From Filimonas lacunae (lineage in GTDB: Bacteria; Bacteroidota; Bacteroidia; Chitinophagales; Chitinophagaceae), in NCBI RefSeq assembly GCF_002355595.1, contig NZ_AP017422.1, positions 2,170,001 through 2,234,000 on the forward strand: 64,000 nucleotides of DNA, in the 5' to 3' direction. Each line of letters starts with the position of its first letter. Within the stretch, counting starts at the first letter, position 1. Below are positions 1-8,299 of this stretch, in pieces. Under the pieces are notes generated by a model that saw only the letters and a program-made list of their open reading frames with translations, ran no database searches and was not told the origin of the DNA. A program made the position numbers and the translations under genes.

Positions 1-46
1 TACCCCGGAAAATACCCGCGTAGTTTTTACCCGTAAACAAATTATA

Positions 47-74
47 AAAGCCTCACTATATCTGTGGGGCTTTT
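47..74 (+). terminator. Rho-independent terminator-like hairpin
   Basis: A 10-bp stem (47-56 with 64-73, one G-U pair) around a 7-nt loop is followed by a short T run on the plus strand. It probably ends a transcript that enters from the left of the window. No gene for it is visible here. Confidence 0.6.
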
Positions 75-132
75 TAATATCTCTACAGCACAATAGCAAT
101 GGCTATCCGGGACTATCACTTTACATCAACCA

Positions 133-164
133 AAAGCCGTCTCCTACAATCAGGAGACGGCTTT
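133..164. terminator. Bidirectional terminator hairpin
   Basis: A perfect 13-bp inverted repeat (133-145 with 152-164) with a 6-nt loop is flanked by A-rich and T-rich sequence. It lies 22 bp beyond the stop of the minus-strand gene ending at 186 and is probably that gene's terminator. Confidence 0.8.
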
Positions 165-185
165 CTTATTTCAAACAGGGCCAGG

Positions 186-3100
186 TTATTTATAAATGGT
201 GGTGCCAATAGGCGTTGCTGGTTCAGCTGTTAATCCTTTCTTTTTAATGTTAAGTGTGTACCGGCAGGTGGCACATAATTTATCACCGCAGTAAGCTGCA
301 TAGGTAATGTAATAAGTGCCTGCCTGTGTAAACGTATAAGGTATGCCGCTACCGGTGAGTGTTTGTATAAAATTACCGCCAGGGCCGGTGATGCGTAGCA
401 CTATCTTTTTAGTGCAATCGGGCGAAGCGCACTGGAAGGTGGAATTGAACACATAGCTGGTATTTACATACAGGGTATAGGTTTCGTTACAGGTAATCTG
501 CATACTGTTAGCCAGTGATGGAACGATGATAGCTTTGCTGGCTTGTGATAACGATATATCCGGGTTGGGGATAGGGGTGGCAATTGTTTTCCACGATATA
601 CTGTTGCCGGTAAAATGGCTTTCTTTACAGCAATCAACCGAATCGGTGCCGCCGGTACCGGGTGTGGTATTGGTGCTTACACAAATAACGGTATCGCAGG
701 TATTACAATCTTTATCCTTAAACGTAACACGGAAACAGATAGCATTGATGCGTAAGCGGCAGCATTCCGGAACAGTAGGCACAGGCAGTGTTAAAAGTAC
801 AGGTATCTGATAGCTGCCGGCAGGCGCCTGGGTGCCCAGTTTCCAAACAAGTTCTTCCAGGCATTGATTGCCAGATGCGTTAGGAGGAAGTGTGGCATTG
901 GCATAGTTGTCCCAAACCAAACCGCCTATCGTTTGCGTGCTGCTTTGCGGAAACAGGCAACCGCGGCCTATTACAGGCGTGTTGCAGTTGCTGCATCCTT
1001 TACTTTCCCAGGTGTAATTGATGTCCGCTACGCTAATCCGTAATTCCTGCAGGGCTTTGCTGGTAGTAACCTGTATGGTAGCTTGCTGTACCTGGTGGGT
1101 GGTGTCTGCCTGCAACTGACCCAGCGAAGCAGAAACACTTTTCAATACTTCTTTACAAGGTGTACAAGGTGGTGGAGGTACTTCCTGCTGCTGTACGGTT
1201 AAACATACATTGTTGCTTTCCACCGGGTTCATGACAGAGGTGCTGTTGTTGTTGGCAACAAGATCGCATATCATACCAATAGTGTTACAGGCTTGCTGTC
1301 CGGGTGTGGCATTGGTTGGCACTGTTACAGGAAAAGTAAAGGTGTAACTGCCGCCTGCCGGAATAGGATTGGTAAGGCTTATTTTAATACTATTCGGCTG
1401 AAAGCTTCCGGAGAAACTACCGGTATTGGCACAGGAAGTAGCTACAGTGGGCCATCCGGTAGCTATATTGGATACAGAGGAATAAGTGACGGTAGCACCC
1501 GGTATGGTCAATGCTGCTGTTGGAAACAGGGAAAACTGGCTATTGCGCGGCGTGCAGGTCATAATAGTGGCATCCCCCACAAACGGCATCCTGTCAATCA
1601 ATACAATATTCCCGATAGGGGTATTACCGGTGTTCTTTACGGTAATCTGGTAAATGGCAGTGCTGCCTGGGTAGCCATTACCTGTGGAACTGAAAGTGGC
1701 GTCCAGGTTGCCTTTTACCGCTTTTTCCACCTCTGCACGGGGCAGGGCGCAAATGTTAATGACATAGGGGCAGCCAAGATTGCCGCTACTATAATTAGTG
1801 CCTGTAACATTATAGTTCATATTGTAACTGCCATATGGTGCATTGCTGTTTACGGTTGCCTTAAAGCAAATGTCGTAAGTGGCATTACCTGTTGGAATAG
1901 TAGGCAGGTTCCATTTGGCATTGGTGCTGCTTTGATAAACAGGGTTGCTGCTAAAGCCCGTAAAGGTTTCAGAGCCGGGCAGGAAGGTGAGGAAGGCAGG
2001 CAGGTTATATTGCAGCGCCCCGCTGTTCAGCGCAGTTTCCCCGGTATTCATAAAACGCAGGCAGATGTTAACGGTATCGCCGGGATTAAAACATCCGGTA
2101 AGGGCAGATTGTGAGATACAGTTAATGTTAGGCTTTAACACATACACAGCTGTATCGTGTATGGTGCCTGTTCCGGGTGTGCAATTGTAACATACCTGGC
2201 TAAGATTGCTGGTGTTACAGTCAAAGGTTAAATTAGAAATAAAGGTATAGGTGCTTTGATTAGGAACACCGGAGCAGGAGTTGCTAAGGTCGTAAAAGGT
2301 ATAGAAGTAAGCGGTATGCCCTGGCAACAGGTTGTTGATAGCTATGGTTGCTTTAGTTACATATAGTGGTGGCGTGTTGTTAGAGCTGCCAGGTAACAGC
2401 GGGTAAGTAGTGGATGGCGAATTACTACAATCGTAATAGGTTACATTGGCGGTAACACCAGCCGATTGCGTAGTGCTGGAAAAATATACGGAATTGACTT
2501 TAACAGCTGGATAGGTATTAGTGAGTTGAAGGTTAAGCGGCGTGTTGCCGTTATTAGTTATGGTGTTGTAAAGATACCCTGAATTGCTAACGGCAGATAA
2601 TTGCGCGCTGGGGTTAGAAGCTACTACTACAGGCAATGTGTAACTGGCCGATGGCAGGGTGTATATAGTGGAATTGGTTACGCCGCAATTGGTGCCTTTT
2701 AATACGGCAGAGCTGGTAATTACGGTGCCTGCCGGGGTGCTACAGGGTATTTTAACTGTATAGTAATACACATAACTGCCGGTATAAAAGCTGGAAATAA
2801 CAGGTGTTATAGTATTGCCGCTGATAGTAGCGTTGCTGGCGCTTACCAGTGTGCCTATAGAGGGGTTTACTACAAAAGAAGGGTTGTTAATTTGAAAGCA
2901 GCTGCTGCCATATACAATAATGCGGAAAGTAACTTCATAACTGCTTTGTATGAAACTGAAAAAAGTGTGTTGTCCGGTCCAGGTGTTATTTACAATAGAA
3001 GATATGCCTGCCGGAGGGGCATTGGCCAAAACGGTGCTGGAAGGTGCATTTATACTGCCATTGATAGCGCTGTTGATAGCTGTGCCGGTGCAGGTTTGCG

Positions 3101-3452
3101 GACACAGGAAGCTAAAGCACATCATAATAACACCTGTTTGGTTATTGCCGGATGCGGCCGGAAAGGTATAGGTAATGGTTTGTGTAGTGGCATTAACACT
3201 GTTGCTTACGTAAGGGTAAGGAAAAGACGCACTGCCACAAAAGGATACTATAGTGGGGTTATAGGTGATAACCACTTCAATATTACCCGTGATATTACTA
3301 TAGTTGTAGTTGGCAAATACCTGGAAGCTACTGCCGGTAGCATAAGGCTGCGTGCCTTGCGGGGTAAGGGTTAACCCTACCTGTTGTGCATGTACTGCAC
3401 CTGCACTGCAAAGAACAAAGCAGGTGAGTAGTATGGTGATAAACTTTTTCAT
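186..3452 (-). CDS. Large secreted DUF11-type repeat protein with cysteine-rich C-terminal module
   Basis: About 1088 residues. The chosen start gives a clean signal peptide (MKKFITILLT..., cleavage after AVHA near residue 22) and begins 11 bp after the stop of the upstream gene at 3464. The longer frame starting at 3509 would overlap that gene. The body is rich in Ser, Thr, Asn and Gly with beta-sandwich character. A segment near residue 600 (VKNTGNTPIGNIVLIDRMP) matches the DUF11/conserved-repeat style of cell-surface proteins. Residues about 760-930 are cysteine-rich and resemble the C-terminus of the neighbouring 714-residue protein (CC...C.R.TF...DC.TC...VC). I see no type IX secretion sorting domain at the C-terminus. 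It is probably co-transcribed with the gene at 3464-5608. Function is unknown; a surface or exported structural role is inferred. Confidence 0.85.
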   Translation of the reverse strand: MKKFITILLTCFVLCSAGAVHAQQVGLTLTPQGTQPYATGSSFQVFANYNYSNITGNIEVVITYNPTIVSFCGSASFPYPYVSNSVNATTQTITYTFPAASGNNQTGVIMMCFSFLCPQTCTGTAINSAINGSINAPSSTVLANAPPAGISSIVNNTWTGQHTFFSFIQSSYEVTFRIIVYGSSCFQINNPSFVVNPSIGTLVSASNATISGNTITPVISSFYTGSYVYYYTVKIPCSTPAGTVITSSAVLKGTNCGVTNSTIYTLPSASYTLPVVVASNPSAQLSAVSNSGYLYNTITNNGNTPLNLQLTNTYPAVKVNSVYFSSTTQSAGVTANVTYYDCSNSPSTTYPLLPGSSNNTPPLYVTKATIAINNLLPGHTAYFYTFYDLSNSCSGVPNQSTYTFISNLTFDCNTSNLSQVCYNCTPGTGTIHDTAVYVLKPNINCISQSALTGCFNPGDTVNICLRFMNTGETALNSGALQYNLPAFLTFLPGSETFTGFSSNPVYQSSTNAKWNLPTIPTGNATYDICFKATVNSNAPYGSYNMNYNVTGTNYSSGNLGCPYVINICALPRAEVEKAVKGNLDATFSSTGNGYPGSTAIYQITVKNTGNTPIGNIVLIDRMPFVGDATIMTCTPRNSQFSLFPTAALTIPGATVTYSSVSNIATGWPTVATSCANTGSFSGSFQPNSIKISLTNPIPAGGSYTFTFPVTVPTNATPGQQACNTIGMICDLVANNNSTSVMNPVESNNVCLTVQQQEVPPPPCTPCKEVLKSVSASLGQLQADTTHQVQQATIQVTTSKALQELRISVADINYTWESKGCSNCNTPVIGRGCLFPQSSTQTIGGLVWDNYANATLPPNASGNQCLEELVWKLGTQAPAGSYQIPVLLTLPVPTVPECCRLRINAICFRVTFKDKDCNTCDTVICVSTNTTPGTGGTDSVDCCKESHFTGNSISWKTIATPIPNPDISLSQASKAIIVPSLANSMQITCNETYTLYVNTSYVFNSTFQCASPDCTKKIVLRITGPGGNFIQTLTGSGIPYTFTQAGTYYITYAAYCGDKLCATCRYTLNIKKKGLTAEPATPIGTTIYK

Positions 3453-3463
3453 CTGATCTGTTT

Positions 3464-5608
3464 TTATTGGTGAGTTCCGCGCTGCGCAGTTTGGAGAATA
3501 GAATAGCAAACCAGCCTTTCGCAGGTTTTACAATCCCTGTTGGTGAAAGTGTACCTGATACAGCATCTTATTTTCCGGGTACAGCATTCTAAAGAAGCCA
3601 GTCCGGGCAGGCCTAATTGCATTTGCAGTTGAAGATTGCCCTGGTTGTTGCTGGTCCAGCGTATTAATTTGGCAGGGAAGGTATGTGTGCTGTTGCCCGC
3701 CGTAGCAGTAATAGCGCTACCACCGTTCCATTGTGCCTGCTGGTTGCCGGTAAAATGATACACCACCGCTTCATTTGCTGCGCAATTGCGGCAGGCAGGG
3801 TCTATATCAGATTCTTCTATGTACACCAGTTGAGCGGTTACGGCAGTGATATTATGGGGCGTTATAGAAAACTGTTGCTGCACCTGTATGTTGCCACTGT
3901 TTTGCGTCACGTTTTTAGTGCCTTCGGTAATATTCATGTTTTGCGGATCATCGCAATAGGTGCATATACAACAGGGAAGTGAAATGGTGTCGGCACAAGG
4001 TATATGAGCCGGAACGTTGAGGGTAGGGCATTGATACGAAAAATCATAAAACACCCGCAGTTGTTTGTTACACATGTCGCCCGTTACATCAAAGCTGAAT
4101 GAAGTGGGCGAGGTGGTGGTTACATTCACCGCACTGCCGGGTTGCAGGTTAATAGGGGTAACGCTGGTGCTGGTAGTGGTTTCTATAAAAGTAGGGTCAA
4201 AGGTGAGCACACCGCTGGTAACACCGGCGGCATTGGGTAATATTTGTGCATGGCCAAATACACGAATAGTATCACCACCCAAACAGCGTGTGCTATCCAG
4301 TTGAAACAGGTGATCTACCGTGCAATTATTCTGTATGTTAAACTGGGCCATATTGCTTTGGCCATTGTTTTCATATACAGGAACGGTGGAGGCTGTAAAC
4401 TGTAACAGGTTAGAGCCGGCTTTGGCGCCTGCTACGCCTGGTTTGTAGTAAGCGGTCAGTTGTGCTTCGTAAAGGCTAAGGCCGGTAGAATCTACCTGTA
4501 ATAGCTTCCCGGCCACAATGCCATTCCAGTGCGGGCCGTATTCCTGCTGCACTACAGCTGTTCTTCTTCCATCACGTATACGCCATATAACCAGGCGGTA
4601 ACTACTTTGTGGAAAGCTGGAAGGAATATAATGGATATATAAATTCTGTTGATGCAGGCTGGCGGTAATGTTGCCGTTAGGAGTTACTATTACCGGTGCA
4701 GTTGCTTTTATAGAGGATTGACTGCTGTCTGTACGGGAGGAAGGGGTAGAAGCGGATGGTGTTGTAAGCCGGGCAGGCGCAAATCCATTTTCAGGAATGG
4801 GTTTGAGGGCATTGGCTTTATTGCCCGGTAAACTAAAAGCGATTCCTGTTTGCAGGTTCCAGGCAGTAAAGGCGGTAGATATGTTGCGTGAAACGGCTTT
4901 GCCTTCGAGGTATTGACCTGCCGTGTATTGATTGTTTCTTGCTTCGCCATAAGGTTGCAACACTTCGCTGTTACTGTTGATGGTTGGTCCTGCCATATAG
5001 CTGATGCCCGCCTGTATTGAGAGTAGTTGTGTAAGTGCCACGCCCAGCTGTAAACGGGGCACTACTACCAGGCCGTTGGCCTGGAGCGCATCCGTTGTAA
5101 GAAAGGTAACTTGTTGTTTACGGTCACTGCCGTTCAGCGACAGGGAATCGCTAAGGCTGTTGCCTTTACGCGTTAGTTGCATGTACCCTGCACTAATGCC
5201 GGGTGCAATACTCAACCTGCCAATGTTCCAGCGTAGCTGTGGCCCGGCGGTAAAAGAATACAGGTGTCCGCCATCCAAACCGCCAGGGGCAGTAGCCTGG
5301 ATAGTTCCGTTTTGTAATTGGTATTGCGAACGTACAAAGTCGGTTGCTGTACCGGAGGATAAACCGGAGTAGCTGCCCTGCAGGGCAATGTCGAGATGTT
5401 TAAAAAGTGGAACGGTCAATTCTCCGCCCAGCTGCCAGCCTTTATCCAGGAAGGCGCTGTTATTCAGTTGTTTGTTGGCCGTTTGCCAGGCACCCGCAAG
5501 GCCGGTGAATGTAATGCCTTTATTGGGCATCCAGGCCGGTAAAGAAGGCTGCTGGCCGTAAACACACCGGCAAAGCAGTAGTAATAATAGCGCAATGTTG
5601 TGTTTCAT
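3464..5608 (-). CDS. Outer-membrane beta-barrel protein with cysteine-rich C-terminal module
   Basis: 714 residues with a signal peptide (MKHNIALLLLLLCRCVYG). Residues about 25-260 have the alternating amphipathic strands of a Bacteroidota outer-membrane barrel (for example LDIALQGSYSG and RLSIAPGISAGYM). A Ser/Pro-rich linker follows. Residues about 430-714 contain many CC and CxxC pairs and end with ECCTRKIRCCIRYTF and DCKTCERLVC. This ending parallels the next gene downstream (186-3452), so the two probably form an operon and may interact or derive from a shared module. Function is unknown. The barrel-plus-cysteine-module architecture is what is seen; surface display or disulfide cross-linking is inference. 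Confidence 0.8.
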   Translation of the reverse strand: MKHNIALLLLLLCRCVYGQQPSLPAWMPNKGITFTGLAGAWQTANKQLNNSAFLDKGWQLGGELTVPLFKHLDIALQGSYSGLSSGTATDFVRSQYQLQNGTIQATAPGGLDGGHLYSFTAGPQLRWNIGRLSIAPGISAGYMQLTRKGNSLSDSLSLNGSDRKQQVTFLTTDALQANGLVVVPRLQLGVALTQLLSIQAGISYMAGPTINSNSEVLQPYGEARNNQYTAGQYLEGKAVSRNISTAFTAWNLQTGIAFSLPGNKANALKPIPENGFAPARLTTPSASTPSSRTDSSQSSIKATAPVIVTPNGNITASLHQQNLYIHYIPSSFPQSSYRLVIWRIRDGRRTAVVQQEYGPHWNGIVAGKLLQVDSTGLSLYEAQLTAYYKPGVAGAKAGSNLLQFTASTVPVYENNGQSNMAQFNIQNNCTVDHLFQLDSTRCLGGDTIRVFGHAQILPNAAGVTSGVLTFDPTFIETTTSTSVTPINLQPGSAVNVTTTSPTSFSFDVTGDMCNKQLRVFYDFSYQCPTLNVPAHIPCADTISLPCCICTYCDDPQNMNITEGTKNVTQNSGNIQVQQQFSITPHNITAVTAQLVYIEESDIDPACRNCAANEAVVYHFTGNQQAQWNGGSAITATAGNSTHTFPAKLIRWTSNNQGNLQLQMQLGLPGLASLECCTRKIRCCIRYTFTNRDCKTCERLVCYSILQTAQRGTHQ

Positions 5609-5707
5609 ATAGCTTGTTTTATGAGACTATATCAACACGTGCTTGCTTTTGTTACCCCCCTCTTTTATGCTTTTTCTTTGTTCTGCCCGATTTTTAATGG
5701 GCTGGTT

Positions 5708-7405
5708 TTAGGGATACATACGGTTTATCTGGGTGTATCCACCTGTGAAATTGGGTCTGGCAATATTGGTAACCAGGAATTTGTATTCACGTCCATCGTC
5801 AGTGGTGAAAACAAAATAACTCTTAAATACGCCGTTATCGTTTCGCTTAAAATCTATGCTAAACCGTTGATTTTTTCCATATGGCGTTAACCTGTCCTCA
5901 GAAAAGGCTTTGCTATCGTCCGCTACCTGTCCTTCCAACAGAAACATCCTTATTTTTTCATGTTGCCAATGCTCCAATACCAGGCTTATTGTTAACCAGT
6001 CTGGTTTATACCGGCTTGTCATCACTCTAAGAGGGGATAACAACGGCCCATTGGTATTGTGAACTGATTCTATGATATGCTTCTTGGCCGGATCGGAAAG
6101 AGGAATACCCTTTTTCCACTCTTCAAAACTGGACAAGCAGTTTTCAAAAGCCTGCTTATTTACTATAATGTTTTTATACTCACCTGCGCTGTCAAACTCA
6201 TTTGGTTTGTAAGCATGAAACAGTATGCTATCAGGCCCTATTGTTATTACTTTATAAAAAGAATAAGCATCATAATCCTGTTCCTGTAAAGGTTGCACAT
6301 ACAGGTAACAACTGGTATCAAACAGCTTTAACTCTTGTTGAATACCAGCATATTTCAGTTTTTTTATTTGTTCTGCATTAATAGCAATTTCCTGTTTATA
6401 CAATATCGCCACCAGTTTTTTGCCTGCAGCAATCCCAACTACCATTATTGCCACTACCATCAGTAGCCATATATAGGAACGTTTATCTTTTTTATGTTTT
6501 ACAACCTTGCTTTTACTCCAATGATCATGCAGGCCATTATCTAAAACAGTAATGAAATTACCAGGCATAAACCGGGCAATGGTTCGTATACAAGCTTGCA
6601 AAAACGAAATGTTTCCCCCTTTTTGTTGTAGAACATAAGCATCGGTGATGATTTTTCCGGGTGTGATAGCAAAAGCATATTCAAAAAACAGGTAATAGAG
6701 TATTCTCAAACCAGTGAAAAACACAAATGGGATGACTTGCTTATAGTTATAAAACATGGAAAGCGCCTGATAAGCAGATGGCTCCTTGTAATAGAAGTAG
6801 TAAAGGGGTACCATAAAGGCATCTCTGAAAAATACCAGGTTGAAAGATGTTAGCATAAAACAGATAACAAATACATCTATCACCATGTGTATTATTCTAT
6901 CTATAGTTGTAGCTGCCATCACTGTATCAGCCGGTTGTTGTATGGTATGGGAGGTATTCCATGAACGTATAGCTTGTAAAGCTTTATAGCTGAACCATAC
7001 CCACATACACCTTCCTACAAGTACCCCTACAGCAATGGGCCATGTAACTAGCATCGCTTTGCCAAACGCCAGTGTTATTACAAGGATGTTGAGTATTGCA
7101 TTTATCAATACAACTGCAAAAGCCATCTGTAGCAGCCTGGTTTCTTTTGTTGACGTAAACCAATAAGTCAGCCAGCCCATCAGCAACAATAACAGGTAAA
7201 TAACGCTGGTAACGTAGTGGTCGTACTTGTGTTCGCTTTTAAAGTTTTCTGTGAACCATTGGATAGAATAGCCTGGACTAATAGGGCTGATCATGGCTGT
7301 AATCACTTTAAGGTTATGATATCCTTCCAGCATATCTGTAGCGTATGCCATTACAAAGCCAATGATTACGGCAGCAGTTAGTAACAATACTTTTCCAGGT
7401 TTCAA
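5708..7405 (-). CDS. RDD-family membrane protein with C-terminal soluble domain
   Basis: 565 residues. The N-terminal ~150 residues hold several hydrophobic helices. Residues about 165-300 show RDD-family features: an Arg-Asp pair at the start of a helix (TTIDRIIHMVIDVFVICF) and a later segment FAITPGKIITDAYVLQQKGG, typical of the loop before the last RDD helix. Another helix lies near residue 325, followed by a ~230-residue non-membrane domain I do not recognise. RDD proteins are poorly characterised integral membrane proteins, some linked to ion transport. It is co-directional with the gene at 3464-5608 after a 99-bp gap, so operon membership is uncertain. Confidence 0.7.
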   Translation of the reverse strand: MKPGKVLLLTAAVIIGFVMAYATDMLEGYHNLKVITAMISPISPGYSIQWFTENFKSEHKYDHYVTSVIYLLLLLMGWLTYWFTSTKETRLLQMAFAVVLINAILNILVITLAFGKAMLVTWPIAVGVLVGRCMWVWFSYKALQAIRSWNTSHTIQQPADTVMAATTIDRIIHMVIDVFVICFMLTSFNLVFFRDAFMVPLYYFYYKEPSAYQALSMFYNYKQVIPFVFFTGLRILYYLFFEYAFAITPGKIITDAYVLQQKGGNISFLQACIRTIARFMPGNFITVLDNGLHDHWSKSKVVKHKKDKRSYIWLLMVVAIMVVGIAAGKKLVAILYKQEIAINAEQIKKLKYAGIQQELKLFDTSCYLYVQPLQEQDYDAYSFYKVITIGPDSILFHAYKPNEFDSAGEYKNIIVNKQAFENCLSSFEEWKKGIPLSDPAKKHIIESVHNTNGPLLSPLRVMTSRYKPDWLTISLVLEHWQHEKIRMFLLEGQVADDSKAFSEDRLTPYGKNQRFSIDFKRNDNGVFKSYFVFTTDDGREYKFLVTNIARPNFTGGYTQINRMYP

Positions 7406-7495
7406 GGAGTTGGTTTTAGGTTGGCATGCAAGGTAGGGGTAAGTGATAAAAAGAGTAGAGCAGGAAGTATTAATTGGTTGTTATAAAAAATAAAA

Positions 7496-7520
7496 CCCCG
7501 GACTTTGTAGTAGTCCGGGG
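7496..7520 (-). terminator. Terminator of the PAP2 gene
   Basis: A perfect 9-bp stem CCCCGGACT/AGTCCGGGG with a 7-nt loop is followed, on the minus strand, by a U-rich run. It lies 16 bp past the stop at 7536. Confidence 0.85.
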
Positions 7521-7535
7521 CTGTATCAACATATT

Positions 7536-8156
7536 TTATTGTTCTTTAAAAACAAGAGGTGCCAAACGCCGGTTAAACACTTTTGCCAGCTGGTAGCCAA
7601 TAAAGCTACCTAGTATAGCACCACCAATAATATCCAGTGGATAGTGAACGCCTATATATACCTGCCCGTAGCTAACTGTTGCCGCCCAAAAAAACAGGAG
7701 GTATCCCCATTTGCCAAACCAGGGGCGCATGGTAAAGTAGATAAAACAGGCTACGCCAAAATGGTTGGTGGCATGTGAAGAGGTAAAACTGCCACTTCCG
7801 GGGCAGCGGCCCAGCAGCAAACGCACATAATCGCGCAAAAATACATCGTTGCAGGGGCGGGGGCGGTTAATCCAGTTTTTAAGCAGGGTGCTGCTTACCT
7901 GGTCGGTCACCGCTACGGTTACAATCACCCCAACAATCCACGGCCAGCTTTTCCAGCCAAAATTGTACAATACCAGCAAAAGAAGAAACAGGTACAAAGG
8001 AAACCAGGTGTTGGAATCGCGCCACCAGGGAAAAATATTGTCAAGGAAAGCACTCGTCCACTCATTGTTGATTTTGAGAAACAACCAGGTATCTCCCAGG
8101 TTTAAATAGGCCAATAATTTTATCCAAAAACTGATGCCGGCTTCTAACAATATCAT
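7536..8156 (-). CDS. PAP2-family membrane phosphatase
   Basis: 206 residues with about five hydrophobic helices. The three PAP2/acid-phosphatase motifs are visible in order: KNWINRPRP, GSFTSSHATNHFG and YIGVHYPLDIIGG. They hold the phosphate-binding Arg and the two catalytic His. The family removes phosphate from lipid phosphates such as undecaprenyl-, phosphatidylglycerol- or lipid A-phosphates at the membrane. The substrate cannot be told from sequence. It is divergent from the LtaS-type gene, another envelope enzyme. A TAAGTTTG -7 element lies about 55 bp upstream on the minus strand. Confidence 0.9.
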   Translation of the reverse strand: MILLEAGISFWIKLLAYLNLGDTWLFLKINNEWTSAFLDNIFPWWRDSNTWFPLYLFLLLLVLYNFGWKSWPWIVGVIVTVAVTDQVSSTLLKNWINRPRPCNDVFLRDYVRLLLGRCPGSGSFTSSHATNHFGVACFIYFTMRPWFGKWGYLLFFWAATVSYGQVYIGVHYPLDIIGGAILGSFIGYQLAKVFNRRLAPLVFKEQ

Positions 8157-8211
8157 GAGCTAAAGGTAAGAGGTTGTCATTTATCTTGTTATTTTTCAAG
8201 GCTGTCGTTAA

Positions 8212-8219
8212 CAAACTTA
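8212..8219 (-). promoter_or_regulatory. -7 element TAAGTTTG for the PAP2 gene
   Basis: On the minus strand this reads TAAGTTTG, an exact match to the Bacteroidota -7 consensus TAnnTTTG, about 55 bp before the PAP2 start codon. No convincing -33 partner was found. Confidence 0.5.
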
Positions 8220-8265
8220 TTGCATTTTTGGGCAATTTGCCTGAAACAAGGGAGACGTTAACAGG

Positions 8266-8293
8266 TTGGAAGACTGGCAATTCCGTACATTTG
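8266..8293 (+). promoter_or_regulatory. Promoter TTG-N17-TACATTTG directly abutting the start codon
   Basis: TTG at 8266-8268, a 17-nt spacer and TACATTTG at 8286-8293 fit the Bacteroidota -33/-7 consensus. The ATG at 8300 lies only 6 nt after the -7 box, so the predicted transcript would have almost no 5' leader. This also argues for the start at 8300 over the longer frame beginning at 8174. Confidence 0.7.
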
Positions 8294-8299
8294 CGCGGC

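Noticed and set aside
1293-2114. 273-codon plus-strand frame opposite the large secreted protein
   Set aside because: It is antisense to a protein with a clear signal peptide and conserved segments; the composition is a Gly/Cys/Ser-rich shadow.
3453-3509. Upstream start for the first large secreted protein
   Set aside because: It would overlap the preceding gene and place 19 polar residues before an otherwise perfect signal peptide.
8174-8299. Upstream start (MSFILLFFKAV) for the LtaS-type gene
   Set aside because: The extension runs through the well-formed promoter at 8266-8293 and is not family-like.
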